Origin: Puffinus mauretanicus
Lineage: Eukaryota; Chordata; Aves; Procellariiformes; Procellariidae
Length of the DNA: 64,000 bases
Reading direction: 5' to 3'
Assembly: GCA_023333565.1 (NCBI GenBank)
Contig: JAJKFH010001548.1
Location: forward strand, 868,001-932,000
Positions 11,011 through 23,360 of this stretch are shown here, piece after piece. A program made the position numbers and the translations under genes. How positions within the stretch are numbered: the first letter of the stretch is position 1; every line of letters begins with the position of its first letter. The notes beneath the pieces are model-generated. The model ran no database searches, was not told the origin of the DNA, and saw nothing but the letters and a program-made list of their open reading frames with translations.

Positions 11011-12769
11011 GGCTGCGGAGGGGGGAGCTGATAAGCAGAATTAGGGGTTTTTAAGCATGCTTCGCTTTGCTTTTCCTGGACCACACAGGCCTTCCCTGAG
11101 GCATCATTCCTAGCAAAATTAGACCACTGCAAGATTTATTGGCTGAGGGGAGAGCTGGAGTTCAGTTCTCTGTCATCAGGTTCATATGCAGTAACTCCAG
11201 GCGGGCGCCCGGCCTGGGCCCACATCCCCATCCCCTCCGTGCGAGGGGCGGGCAGGCGTGCTCGGGGCCTTCCTTACCTCACCGTTCGTCTGCCAGGGGA
11301 TGTGGCTGGGTTGTGGTCACCCCCATGAGCAGGTTTTGGGGCTGCTTGTGCCCCCTGGGAGGGGATGCTGGTGTCCGTCCCCCCCCGGCAGGGCAGGGTG
11401 ACGTGGAAGCCGGGCGGGAGGTGACAGAAGGGCAGCAGAGCATGGGCAGGGGTGTCTCAAAGGAGGGATATTCCTGTGGATTTGACAGGGAATAACTTGA
11501 CCCATGGGGATGTGCTGCATCAGCCCGCGGCAGCCTGCCTCTGAAAGGGCAATAAAAAACCCCTCAGGGACAAAAAAGTCTAGTGCCTGGTCTTCTGAAT
11601 GTGGGAAGGGACTTGGTAACCTTGGGGCTGGTAACACTTACCCTCGTGAGTGCTGCTGAACTACCAATATCAAGCTCCTTGACAAAGTCCATGCCCTGTG
11701 GTTTTAACGTTTGGCAGCTACCGAAGCGTGGTCCTTCAGCATCACCGTTCCCAGCATCAGCAGTGGTGGCCCACAGGGCTGCTTTGGGGAATGGCAGAAG
11801 GTCTGCCAGGATCCAGCCAAGCCTCTGGGCTTGGCACGGGAGGAGCAATGGAGAACAGCCCACGGGGAGATCACATTGTTTTATATTGTGGAAGGAAGGC
11901 CTCACCATATGACCAGAGACAATCCTGAAAGAGAAAAGTTCATTTTCACAGGCAGTGTCGGGCTTTGGAAAGCACGGGGTTGTGGGCTGTGTGTTAGAGT
12001 CTAACCACTCACAGGGAAGAGTAGGAGGATGATTTCAGGCTCAGTCTGGTTTTCCCCAGCCTGCAAGTGGCTGGTGTTGCTTCAGAGTGATAAGAGAGCG
12101 TGGCATCACGCTGCAGCACAGCCATCAATGGTACCCGGCTACCCTGAGCTTCACCCAGCTGCTCCTCATCCCCTCGCCTTCTCCTGTTCCCTACACCACT
12201 GTGCTTCTAGGTTTGTAGAGTAGCTGCACCTAGAGGGACATATCTGCACACCCCTCTGCATCTGAACGCCGAAAAGTGCTGATAATCCATGGGGACTTTC
12301 ACTCTCTCCCCTTGCCACCAGGAACTGCTGGCTTCACAGACCAGGCAGGCACACACATCGCCGTTCAGGCCGCTCAGCTGCGTGTCTGGACACAAAGCAC
12401 TCCCGTGTGAAGGCCATGCTCCAGAACTGGCTCGGGAGGCGAGCTGGTCTCCTGCTGCTCCTGCGCGGCAGCCTGAGCAGGAGGAAATGGAAGATGGCTC
12501 TGTTCCCTGGGGCCTCCTTTGGCACAGGTAGCTCGGCTCGGCTCAGGAGATCGGTTGGAGCACACTGCTGACAGACAGCTGCTTGCCGGTCTGGCCAGAG
12601 GGTTCGGGATGGCTCATTAGGGAGCCACCCTCCTTCCCCCATCCATTAACGTTGTCTCTAGGCCTTTGCTTTCCATGCACTGCACTGCACTGCTGCCTTC
12701 CAGCATGCTCCCAGTGCAGGCACCTGAAACATGTCTTATGTACCCTTGGGCGACTGAGAAATATGTAAA
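11011..12769. other. Gene-free stretch downstream of CpG island
   Basis: No coding exon recognised, though a first exon or lncRNA exon of the candidate promoter would lie here. Open frames are short and without domains. Confidence 0.5.
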
Positions 12770-13030
12770 TGTCAGTCTTATTTGCAATGCAATAATGTTT
12801 CGAGACATTGAGGTCATTATGTATTAACCTGGCAATGACACTGTTTAATCTTCCCAAGAGGTTGGAATCAAAGAGAAAACATATCGAGCCCATTCCCAGG
12901 AGTGTGTCCTGCATTTGTGGTTTTATAATCAGAAGAATGTAGCCTGTGTTTGTACTTCGCTAGGTTAGGAAAGGGCTTTTCTTAGTCGTTTGTTTATTCA
13001 GAGGTTAATGCATTAGCTGTAAGGAACCTG
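12770..13030. promoter_or_regulatory. AT-rich island
   Basis: AT-rich non-repetitive block with a TTTGCAATGCAATAATG stretch (about 12781-12797) that resembles overlapping C/EBP- and POU-type sites. No coding potential. Candidate non-coding element by composition only. Confidence 0.25.
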
Positions 13031-16000
13031 CCAGCAAGGGCACAGAACAGGAGCTCTTTTTCTGTCCATGACGGCTAACCTGTCAAAACAGTGGTGGTTC
13101 GGGTTAGCACCCAGAAGTGCAGTTCAGTGCTTTTTTCTGGTTACTTGAACATCTTCCACTGAATAAACAGGTTGGAAGAGCCTGGTGTGCGCTCTTGTAT
13201 CGCTTCTGTGTGCCCACTCCTGGACAGAATGGTAAAATACAGGTGTGGTCCTCCTCCTTTAAAGTCACTCTCACCGTGGTCCTTGCCAGAGGGTGGATGA
13301 GCCTTTGGTGGTTTCATGGTTGTTTATTCCACACTTACTCATCTGTGGGGCCCCCCATGCTGGCTCTCAGTTGGCTGCGATGGCAATTTTTGTTCGGTTC
13401 TGTCAGGATTTGATTTGACATCTTTTTCCAATTCAACATCTGTATTATGTTGTCTAGGCCCAAGCTTAAGTACAAAAGGCTTTGACCGTCCCATTGCTAA
13501 GTCCCAGAGTTATCGATAATGCTTTGAATGCACCCCTTGACCTCTTCCAGAAATGTGACTGCTCTACTGCAGCAACTTTCAGGAATTTCTTGCTAATTGT
13601 TTCTTAGCATGGCAGTTTTTTAGTGATGCTGTCACTGATGGTGGGCACAGGGGAGGACGGGTCTTAGAGCCTAGTCATTATTGAAATAACTGTCATGTAC
13701 TTAGGTATTCCATCTGCTGCTGAGCTGGGATTATAGCTTGTGTGAATGCTCTTCATCAGCTTCAGTGCAAAGTTAGCAAGGTCCCTTTATGGGTTAGCAG
13801 GGAGCATTTATGGGGCTCTGAATGAGCACAGTGGACTTTAAACTGGGTGACACTAGAGGTGCGCCATGGTGAGGGGTTCCCCCAGCAACCTTCTCTTGAA
13901 GTTCATGATGGAGAATAGAGTAGGTAACTTGCACAATGCCTCCAGCTGGGCAGGAGCCTACCTGCCTGTGTCCTGAAGGTGGTTGCTGTGTGCAGGCAGG
14001 CCCGGTAGTGTGTGAACTGGACTGTATGGTTGTCTGGTTCACCTGCTGGTTAATAACTTGCGCTTGAAGGAAGAGAAAAAAAGAACGAGTGACGAATCCG
14101 GTTGTATGCCCAGAGCTGGGAAGCACCGAGGTGGTGGTCACAGCCCCGCTGCAGAGGCTGAGGCCTCCTCCTCTCCGCTCCCAGGCTGCCAATGCTGCAA
14201 CTCCTCCTGTCCCTGCACTTTGGTTTTCTTTCCTCGGAAGTTGTCAAGGCATCAAACTTGGGTACAAGAGTTGGTTCCGGAGGGACATCAAGTCCTAACA
14301 TACCTAACCTGAACTACTACCACAGACACGGCAGAAGGCAAGCTGTCTTTCCTCTCTTCCCTTATATATAATATAGCAAATAAAAGCTTGGAAGTTACTG
14401 TAGAGGTAAGAAAGGCCTTCAACGTGACTCTGCCTGTGTCTGGAAATTCAGGCTAAATTAGCCATCTCCTAAAGGAGACTGTACCGGTATTAAATGGATG
14501 TAGGGCATGATCTTTGTCAGCTCTTCTGATGCCCTTTGTTGGTCGTCTTCTGTAAGCTCATGCCTGTTCTTTAAGGCACGAATGGAAATGATTCTGATCC
14601 CACCCTCTGCATAAATACCAAGAGGATTCCTCTGGCTAATGTGATTACAGAGGAGACCAAACAGGGAGATGGACTCTGAGAGACAAAGCTCTTGGTTAAA
14701 CAACATAGATGTCTCAAATATTTGCCAACACTTGTGAACACAAATATTTACGGCAGCAGCAAGAGCCAAGGCATATTTTTGCTTCAAGATGTATTAAATG
14801 TTTCCTTGAGTGTGCAGAATTCGGAAAGAGCTCTTATATCACTCGCCGGCTCATTTTCCAGGCCACTGAATGCACTCACTTATTTGGCAAATCTTGCCAT
14901 TAACAGTTTTTTCTCATCTGATTTTACTGACTTTCCTGCTTTTTCTGAGAATCTTGTGCAGGGAGGGAGAACGAATGCATTTTTTTTTCCTCCAGCAAGC
15001 AAAACAGTGTATCAGATTGTAAAATCTTACTGCCAAAGTTGATTATTTGTGGTCCTCCATATTCCTTGTGATCTGCTCGCTCTTGTTGCAGGAGGGGAAG
15101 GCTGTGAGCAAGGTCACAAGTCCAAGGCATTGCAGGGACCTCGTAAAGGCATTGAGCCTAATGAGTCTGCTGGAGCTACAGCCCAGCCCTTGGCACGTTC
15201 CAGAGGCCCTGGGCTGGAGTGACACACCTGAACTTGGGAGGTGGCTGCTGCCCGCTGTGTACAAACCAAACTGTCCCATTTCCAGAGGATGGCCAGCCTG
15301 TAATTGTGGCCCCATGATAAATGGCACCTTTTTTTGGAAGTGTGCCTTCACAGGTGGAGAACCACCAGCAGTGCTTCTGCTGCTAGTATCATTGCTCCTA
15401 GGCTCCTTCGCGGTCCAAGGAATGCCTCTGATGCTAGGACGCCGCAGGAGAGAGCTCTGATCTTTCTCAGACAGCTGCGTTCCCCTTATAAAACAGTATA
15501 TTGTGCTAACAATAAATGTGAGGCTTATTTACAGTCTCAAACACTGGCAGACTAAAAAGGGGAAGCGGCAGGCAGTTCCCTCACAGAGAATCATGGGGGA
15601 TTAATCAGTAGCAATAAAACCTCAGTCTGTTCCCCCAGATCAAAGGGGATTAAGCGAGGCACTGGTCAGTCAGACTTCAGTCGAGGAACAAGGATGTGCG
15701 TTTCGGGTGCACGTTGCAAGCCCATCAGAACAAAACTAAGAGGCAAATTAAGTCTTGGTATGGTGCAATGCTATGGACAATTATGAAGGGGGGAATATTG
15801 TGCATGAGTAAAAATCATAATCCTTTTCCAAGCTATTTGGCTTGTATAAACTTAATAAAAGCTGCACAGATGTTTTTTTGTGCGGGTAATAGAGGGCAGA
15901 TGAGGCTGGCCTTCCTCTGCAAAGACAAAATGAGCCAAAATGGTGCCTCCGAAGCCCAGAGATGAAGCAGTTCATCCCGCCGGTTAGGGAGCAGGAGTAG

Positions 16001-18660
16001 ATATCCCGGTTCTGGAACCAATGGACCCAGAAAGTCTCTGCAAAGAAGTACCTTAACACGCAGGCAGTGGGAAAAATCCTGCGAAATTGTTCTAGCAGAA
16101 GCCCAGTGGCAAAGCTCTAGTGAGCAGACTGGGCAGGGGCTGAGGGACAGCAGGAGAAGGAGATTTTGCAGGGGCACAGCAAAGCCGGTTGCACGGCCAA
16201 GACAGAACATGGGAGGGGGCTGTTCTGACCCAGGAAAAGGTGAACAGAAATTTGTGGATGCTGAGGCTTAGATGTGGAAAGGGTGTGGTGAGGCCTGGGA
16301 CCAAAAAGCGTTAATAGGGACAGATGGAGGAAGCTTGCCTAACATCTTCCCACTCTTTGGCTGTCTCCGTCTGGCACTATCAGCCCTTTGCTTAACAATG
16401 TAATTCATGTTGGCACTCAAATTCACACCCACATATCTACAGGGGAAAGCACAGCCCTGACCTGTACTTCCAGTGTGGTTCATCATGTGTGTTGTTCCTG
16501 TACCTCAAAGAATGACTGGAACAAGGTACTCCCTCGGTGTCATGCATTTCCACACTATGCCCTTAATTAACCCTTTTCGTGCATGACTGAGAAGCAAGAT
16601 ATAAATAAAGCAGTGAACAGAAGATACCAGGGTAAATTAGTGGAACATCTGTATGGTCCACTGCCTGGGAAAGGCGAGGGAGGAATGGACACACGGCGCT
16701 AGCTTTTGGGCTGTGAAGCTCTCTGGTACCATAACACCCGCAATGAAGTCAGGGTTATGACAGCCAATGTCTCTTCTCAGACACATGGGTATTTCAGAAG
16801 CGGCTTCCCTTGGTCCCAGGCATGTTTGAATGCATTCTTACAGTGTTTATCGTCTTCATACTGTTTTGTGGTTAAAACCAAGCTATGTTTCCTGGAGAGT
16901 GGCCCTTTTCCAACCTTGGGGATGGAAATGCGGGTCTCTATACTATGTTCCTTCCTGCGTTTGGCAACAAAAAATGGAGATATTCGGAGGAAACAATACA
17001 GAGAAACTTTTCACATCAGCGAGACACACACAAAGTATTTTTGGCAGCATGGTGTGGGAATTTGGCATAGACTGTTGCTCGTAAGCTCTAGACTCCCTTG
17101 TCTACAGCAACAAGTGGCACCTACATCTATTATGTCTGGAGTGTTTCGTGGGTCCTAAAAAGGAGGGTCTCATAAGAGACTGATAAAGGAACTAATGGTG
17201 CTCCAAAATACTTTCTTTAAGGAAGAGTCCTTCTGAGTCTCTAAAAATGGTTAACTCCAGGAGATGTGGATGTTGTCCATGGTTTTGTTGGCATAGCACT
17301 AGTTTCTTGTGCTTCCTGGAAAGACGTGGCTATTTCACACCCAAAAAGGACTACAGCAAACCATGTGCTATCCCAGTTTGTTGAAGTGTCTGAGGAGACA
17401 GCCCTTGCTGTGGCTATTGCTGCATTTGGAGATTCCTTCGCATCAGTGTGGAGCAGCTTCTTGCAGCATTCTCCGGGGACCGTGATTTCAAATGGAAACA
17501 ACAGCCAAGAGCAGCCAGAGCTCAGTCCTTGCACCAGAACTGCAGGGTCCATAAATTAACATCTCTATTGTTTTCTCCTTGATTTTGGAACTAAAACTGA
17601 AGCGTATGGACCCTACTCCTTTCCTCACCCAGAGGAGTGATAAAGAAAGGATTATTCCCGCCAAAAACATCAGTCCTTGATGGTTCTTATTTAATGTAGG
17701 AAAAGGGAATAAACCAAATATCCAGTTCCCTGTCTCTAGTTCAAGATACACCTTCAAATCTGAAAACTCGGGAATCTCTGGCAGGGTTTCTTTTTTGCTA
17801 GAAAAACAAACAAAAAATGTTGTTTTCTGGCCAAAAAGCCCAAGCTGTTCATTTCTTCCCTCTCTCTGTTTTCCCCTTTCCTTTTTTTGTTCTGGGGCTG
17901 TTTCTGAGCAGCTAGGCGAGGAGGACACGCTGTATAAACATGGTACCAGCGGGGTGTTTGGAATGCTGCTCGCTCCGGACCTCCTCCCTACGGAGGAGGA
18001 GGCTGGCGGGGTGGGGGAGTCTGGGTCATGGAGCAGAGGGCAGGGAGAAGACAGCTTCTCTTTTCTGCTTGCGTGTCCAAATCTTCCCAGCTGAGGAGAG
18101 GAACTGGTGTACGCTGGTCCTTTTATTTAGCGTTCTCTTCTCTGCTTCCCCTTTCATCCCCATGTGTCAAACAGCTTGTAGGCTTTATTTCAGGGGGCCA
18201 AGGAATTTGAACTACAGGCCCAAATACCTCAAGCATCTTTAGATACACAAATTCTTGAAGCAAAGTTCAGTGGTGCCTAGAGCCAGCACCCTGGGGGCTG
18301 GTAGCTCAGAAGGAGAGCCTGGGGCGTAAGACAGTCCTCGACAATTCCCAGATGAATGAATAAGTTAAAAAGAGAGGGGAGTCTTACTTGGGGGATGCAG
18401 GCACCATTTCAGTCCGAACTCACGCAGAGCTGCTTCGTTTCTGGAGGGCACTTGGCTGGGGGGGAGAAGCTTTCTAGGGAGGTTTGAGAGCCCAAGAGGG
18501 CACAGAAACCAGAGTCCTGCTTCCCAGCCGTTTCAGCCATCACTTTCACCTTCAGTGTAATTGAAGGGTTCGGCATGAGCGTTTGGCCATTCCTGTGAAA
18601 ACTTGGCCGAGTGATGAAGCAAAGCATGACTGTGCTGCTACGTGTTTCAGACATTTTTGC
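13031..18660. other. Gene-free stretch, mostly plain
   Basis: No gene can be supported over 5.6 kb. AT-rich patches lie at about 14690-15030 and 15740-15890, and CTTAATTAA is at 16562-16570. Two frames looked interesting. A + strand frame ending at 15460 would encode hydrophobic segments but begins at TTG with no in-frame ATG. A minus-strand frame at 14458-14787 has a charged C-terminal segment faintly like ribosome recycling factor. Neither meets the standard for a gene. Confidence 0.5.
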
Positions 18661-18752
18661 GTCTGATTAGATGAAAAAGCAGCAACATCAGCCCTCTTTG
18701 TGGATGAACTTCAGCATGTCAAATTACTGTTGATGGCTAAAGATGAAGTGTA

Positions 18753-18771
18753 GCATGCTGGGAAATGCAGT
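18753..18771 (-). promoter_or_regulatory. ZNF143/STAF (SBS) binding site candidate
   Basis: On the minus strand the 19-mer ACTGCATTTCCCAGCATGC matches the well-known SBS consensus ACTACAATTCCCAGCATGC at 17 of 19 positions. SBS sites are bound by ZNF143 (with THAP11/HCFC1) and lie at promoters and chromatin loop anchors. A forward CCAAT box is at 18804-18808, 33 bp away. The surrounding DNA is not a CpG island, so a distal or loop-anchor role is as likely as a promoter. Confidence 0.5.
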
Positions 18772-18871
18772 CTCCGTGGGCCATGCCTCGGTACTGCGGA
18801 GGACCAATGCTACATTATGTTTGTTACACACAAATTTAGATCCTCCCTTGGTTTCCCAGTAAGTGGCTTCT

Positions 18872-18958
18872 CACGGGGAATAATGGTCCCAATGAAAGCC
18901 CATTGAAGTCAATGGGAGTCTTTCTGTTGACGTCAATAAGTTTGGACCCGGTCCCATG
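18872..18958 (+). mobile_element. CR1 LINE 3' UTR relic
   Basis: The block contains CCCATTGAAGTCAATGGG (18899-18916), then AGTCTTTC, then TTGACGTCAA, then TTTGGACCCGGTCCCAT. This is the order seen in the 3' UTR of older CR1 families (two 'cccattgacttcaatggg'-type units, then 'ggatcaggccc'). The second unit has diverged to give a perfect cAMP response element, TGACGTCA (18928-18935). Upstream limits are vague. The copy is old and 5'-truncated. Confidence 0.72.
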
Positions 18959-18959
18959 C

Positions 18960-20339
18960 ATACGGCCCTCCTGCTGAAGAGAAATGAGCAGCAAATCTTC
19001 TATGTCTGCATGAGGTATTCTGTTGCATCATTCATTGTCTATAACCACAATTCAGCTGTTTTTATATTGCTAAACTGACAACTGGAAGCATTTAAAAGGG
19101 AGGGAGGAGGAAGGGTTGACCGTGCCCTCTGTGCCCCAGGACTGTTACCGTGACACAACATGAGCACAGGGAGTCTTCTGGTCAGTGCCTTTAGCAGAGC
19201 TGAGCTCCTTTTCAGAAGACCTTCCCTTTTCCCGGGGGTTCAATGGTGGTAGTGCATCTGGGGAGAAGTGGGTTAAAGTACCCAGCCCTTTCGTCCTCGG
19301 GGCAGAAGGCATTGTTGGGGACTGCGAGAGGGCTATGTGATGCAGTTGTGGCAGCTCTAAATGTTCCCTCCCAGAACGAAACTCATTGCTTCTGCAGAGT
19401 CACTACAAAACCAACGATTGTTATTGTGCAGATTTTTAGTATCTTCCAAGAGCTCGGGGATTGACAGCCTTTTGGGTATGACATCTTGGGTGGTGCCAGC
19501 CTTTCCCAAATTAACAAGCTCTTGAGAACCAGCCTTTGAAGAAGGCAAGATGCTGCCCATCAGCTTATCAGTGAAACTGGTCTGTGTGCGTGGCTGTGGC
19601 TCCAGGATCCTGCTGAGCTTGAAACTCAGTGAGACCCGAGGGCTGCTGCCTTCTGCAGGGACCTTCTCTCACGTGCCGTGGCTCCTGGCTGCCAGCCCTG
19701 CCTCGGCTCTGCTGGGTGCCGTTCTCCATGCTCTTGCGTGCCATCCTCCACACCCGTTGGTGGCTGGCTGCTGCTGCAAAGCACTGAAATCCTTCCAAAG
19801 CAAACAGAGCGCAAAGGCAGAGGCCATGCTTCAGAGAAGGGTCTCGTAGCTGGCTGAGGGCAAGCCCTCTGCAAACAGGGGAGTTGGCTGCAGGCGGTCA
19901 GGAGTAGGTCCAGGTCTGATGATAGTGAGAGCGGGGTACTAAAAATGTAACCCAGCAGTGCTTCCACTCGGCACATCCCTTCTGAACAATCAAATGGATT
20001 TTTTTGTTGTTGTTACTTCTTTCATTGCAGGGATGTGATGCCTTTCCCCTCGAGTTGACTGAAGGATTGAATAGGTGAATGCCCTTTGAAACGTCGGCAG
20101 AGGCCAGCTGTTCTAGCCCTGGCATGCCAAGTGTTATCCAATAATCCATTATTACACTCCTGCTTCTCTCCACTCTCAACACTTGCTTTTCTTCCTTGAA
20201 CCAAGTGCTACCTTGTGGCCATCAGTGGATTTTAAGTTAACCCTGCTGTCACCTGAGAGGCATACCCCACCGTGGAATAAATATGAGTTCAGCTGGCATA
20301 TGAGGGAAATGCAGAAGCCCTTGTAAGAATCAGGAACAA
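18960..20339. other. Gene-free stretch
   Basis: Nothing recognised. GC-richer from 19500 to 19900, with short unconvincing frames on both strands. Confidence 0.5.
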
Positions 20340-20455
20340 TGTCTTTTAAATATGTATGCATATGTTATGTATACACACATATGTATGTATATATGTACGT
20401 GTATGTAGACAGATACAGTGAGTGTGTACATATGCATGTGTGTGTATAGATGAAG
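20340..20455. repeat. Imperfect (TATG/TGTA)n alternating purine-pyrimidine tract
   Basis: A degenerate microsatellite of TATG, TGTA, CATA and GTGT units, almost entirely alternating purine and pyrimidine, includes TATGTATGCATATG and ATGTATATATGTACGTG. Such tracts favour Z-DNA or easily melted DNA. It interrupts all reading frames rather than coding for anything. Confidence 0.75.
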
Positions 20456-22559
20456 GGAGGGGGTACTTTGTACAAAAGGCAAAGGTGTAGAATTTGAGGG
20501 TTGCCATGGATACAGGTCAGATGCCTTTGTTCTCGCATTGTGATGTAGCTTAGGGAGATGAGAGATGCGCCAGCTTCAGAGAAAGACGAGGGAAGAATGT
20601 TTTTTAATATTTTTTTTTGATAGGTGAAGAAAAATATCCATACTTTTTTATCGAAGTTTGAAATAAAAAGCAGTAAATGAAGGCAATCTACAGATGCATA
20701 TGTGATTGAACTCACAGAGAGTCTGGGAAACGACTCAGTTGAGTGGCATCAAGGGAAACATCATCGTGGTATTGTCATGGTCACAGACAGCCCCTCTGTG
20801 GAGCCACAAAGCCACTTGTCTGCGGTAACTCTGCACTGATAGGGAGCCTGATGTCTTCATGCACTGCCTGTGTGTACGAGCGTGCACACGTGCATGCGTG
20901 TCAGTGTATGTGTGTGCTTCTGCCTTTGTTTTTCCCTTTCAAACTCTCCTCACCGGCTTTCTATAGTCCCCGACTATTTGATTCGGCGCTGAGAAGGAGG
21001 TTTCAAACCAGGATCCATATGGGGCCCGTCAGTTGCGACTGGATTCATTTTAAAGTCCTTGTTAAGTCCAACAAAAAGCCAAAGATTAGAGCTGATATGT
21101 TGGCTTTTATCCAAATACTGATCCTTGAAAGGCTGCCTTGAGACCGCCAGGCGACTCTCATTCCCCTTTTTCTTCTTGCTCTTCTTCTTCCTTTCTAATT
21201 GCTTCCCAAATTTGGGTTTATTACCATGATTTTGAAGCCAGGTAATCAGAACCATGTATGTTTTTCTCTCCCCCATCTCTTTCTGATACCAATCAGATCA
21301 TGTCTCTGTTGATTCAGAAAGTCCATTTTAGTATCTTGACCACCAACGTCAAAGCCTTGGCAAGGCTGCAGCCCTTTGGGATAACGCTTTAAAACCAGCC
21401 GCTAGTTAGCAGATCTATTGCTGGCAGCCAAACAGCCATGTCTAAAAGAAAAGCAACATGGGTCTTGTCTGTTAGCTGGGAACGCTCTTTCCTGTTCTCT
21501 AAAGCCAGGGCTACAGCTTCCCCTTCCTTTGTCCCTGAGGCTCATTGTTCAGGGCTCGTTCTCGTCATGGCCAGGGTGCCACAGCGGGTGAGGGGCATCT
21601 CTGTGAGTGAAGGGTCTGGCTCTGAGCGCTGGGCTCCACCTGGAAAATGGATGTCTCTGTCTCAGACCTCGCTGTCTGTCTTCACAGATAGTAATGCTAA
21701 GGTCACGCCTGGGTGGTCAGTACAAGGACAACAGAAGCTTTCATGGTCAATTCCTGTTGTCTCCTGCGGTCCAGCTGCACTCCACCGCTGGAGATCTCTT
21801 TTCCAACCTGAGCTCCTCCCTGCTTTTCACATCACAGCACGGAGCTTGTCTCTTTGAGAACAGGTAGCTCTTGACAGTCTGTGCGAGTGAAGCAACGGAG
21901 TGCCAGGAAAAGAGACCAGAGCTCGATTAAGAACTGCATGTAATCAAGCAAGGAGAGAGGGAATGGATACGAGGGAGGGAAGGGGATGGATATTGGTGAT
22001 ACTTTGTGCCAAAACCAGAAGACTGAGCAGAAGGGGAGCTGGGGCCACCTAAGTCCACCAGCCCAAACCTAAGCTCTTATGGTGAGGACACCCAAGCAGA
22101 TACTACTGCTTTGTTCCTAAGTTCTGCCTCATTTGGAAGACCCTCTGTAAAGCCTGTATCATCCTTGCTAGTCAGTGCCTCTCATGAACTGACAATCCCG
22201 GAGCTCTGGAGGAGGGTGCCTAAGCCACTGGAGGCACGAGGAAGGCAAGATGAGGAAAAGAGCCTGCAGGGCTTTGGAGCTGTTGGAGCGTGATCTCAAA
22301 ACTGGACGCAGAGAAGGGGCTCGGGCTGTGTTAGAGACACTGCACTAAGAGCGAGCATTGCACGTTGTCCTGTTCCAGAAGGCGTAAGAACGGTGCCTCC
22401 AAGGCCTGATCCTCTCCCACAGGCGAGGTCCAGCCAGGCTGGCCCAGCAAATTCCTCCTCGCTCCGGCACGGAAAGGCGGTCTGCATCGCACCGCGGCAG
22501 CCAGCACCTGCGGGATTTGTTAGAAGTATTTTGAGCAGCATCTGCCACGGGGGCTATGT
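20456..22559. other. Gene-free stretch with RY and pyrimidine tracts
   Basis: No gene recognised. A second alternating tract, rich in GTGCACACGTGCATGCGTG units, lies at about 20874-20922. A pyrimidine-rich run (CTTCTT units) lies at about 21160-21205. The rest is plain. Confidence 0.5.
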
Positions 22560-22835
22560 GCAACAAGGGGCATTAAAAAGCAATCATATATTGTATTGTC
22601 CATACATTAATTTAAAATATATGCAGCCACATATAAAATATTACCTAACACGTAATATTCGTGCAGTTTAAATTAGACGGTAGGCCGATATATTTTCAAT
22701 ATGCGCCATGCGATGTAATGCACACTATGAACAGGCAGCGGGTAGATGTGAAATGTGTGTGTGAGATGCATCTGGACCAGGAACAGCTTGCAAAGCCATT
22801 CAGGAAAATATTTAGAGGGGTGAGGGGCGGGAATG
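22560..22835. promoter_or_regulatory. AT-rich island
   Basis: A conspicuous AT-rich block in GC-rich surroundings contains CATACATTAATTTAAAATATATG and ACACGTAATATTCG stretches. It lacks simple-repeat periodicity and coding potential. A candidate conserved non-coding element, by composition only. Confidence 0.3.
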
Positions 22836-22928
22836 GGCTTGTTCTGTCTTTGTTTTTGTGACTGCTTTAACTCCAGGCTTTCTGTCCCGGGAGTCCCACA
22901 GTACAGACTGGTGACCCCCTGCAGGCAG

Positions 22929-23360
22929 CATAAAAAGGAGCCAGCCCAGCCCATTCTGTGCAGTGCTGTCATCTCACTACTTCAGCGGCCGTTTAATGAA
23001 GAGGGGTATTAAAAGGGACCAAAATTTCCATTCACTCCTGCCAGTGTTGGCCTCGCTGATAATCCCTCTGCGCGGGCAGGTTTGCCGAAAGGCTCTCGGC
23101 CATCCTCCAGGACCTGCCACCCGGCGTGAGCACGGGCAGCCTGAGCACGGGCAGGGACTCGCACATACCCGCTCCCAGACACGGCAGTGGCCTTCGTCCC
23201 GCTCTGCACAGCCAGCCCCTCCTCTTCTCCCGCCTCCCCCACCGCAGACGTGTCCCAGTCCAGCCCGCAGCCCCTTTATCTCACGCCCCAGTAAAATCCT
23301 CCCTGCGCACGGCCGTCCCTCACCGCAGCTCCAGCCTGGGACTCCCGACCACCAGGTCAC
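22929..23360 (+). promoter_or_regulatory. TATA-like site followed by CpG-rich segment
   Basis: CATAAAAAGG (22929-22938) is a reasonable TATA element. About 30-35 bp downstream lies TGTCATCTCACT, which could act as an initiator. From about 22985 to 23360 CpG frequency is clearly raised. A 15-bp tandem duplication, TGAGCACGGGCAGCC, is at 23127-23154. No coding exon follows. A weak promoter candidate for rightward transcription. Confidence 0.25.

Noticed and set aside
15047..15460. 137-codon + frame with a signal-peptide-like start and a C-terminal hydrophobic segment
   Set aside because: The first codon is TTG and no in-frame ATG lies upstream before it. A vertebrate gene would not start there, and no domain or splice evidence exists.
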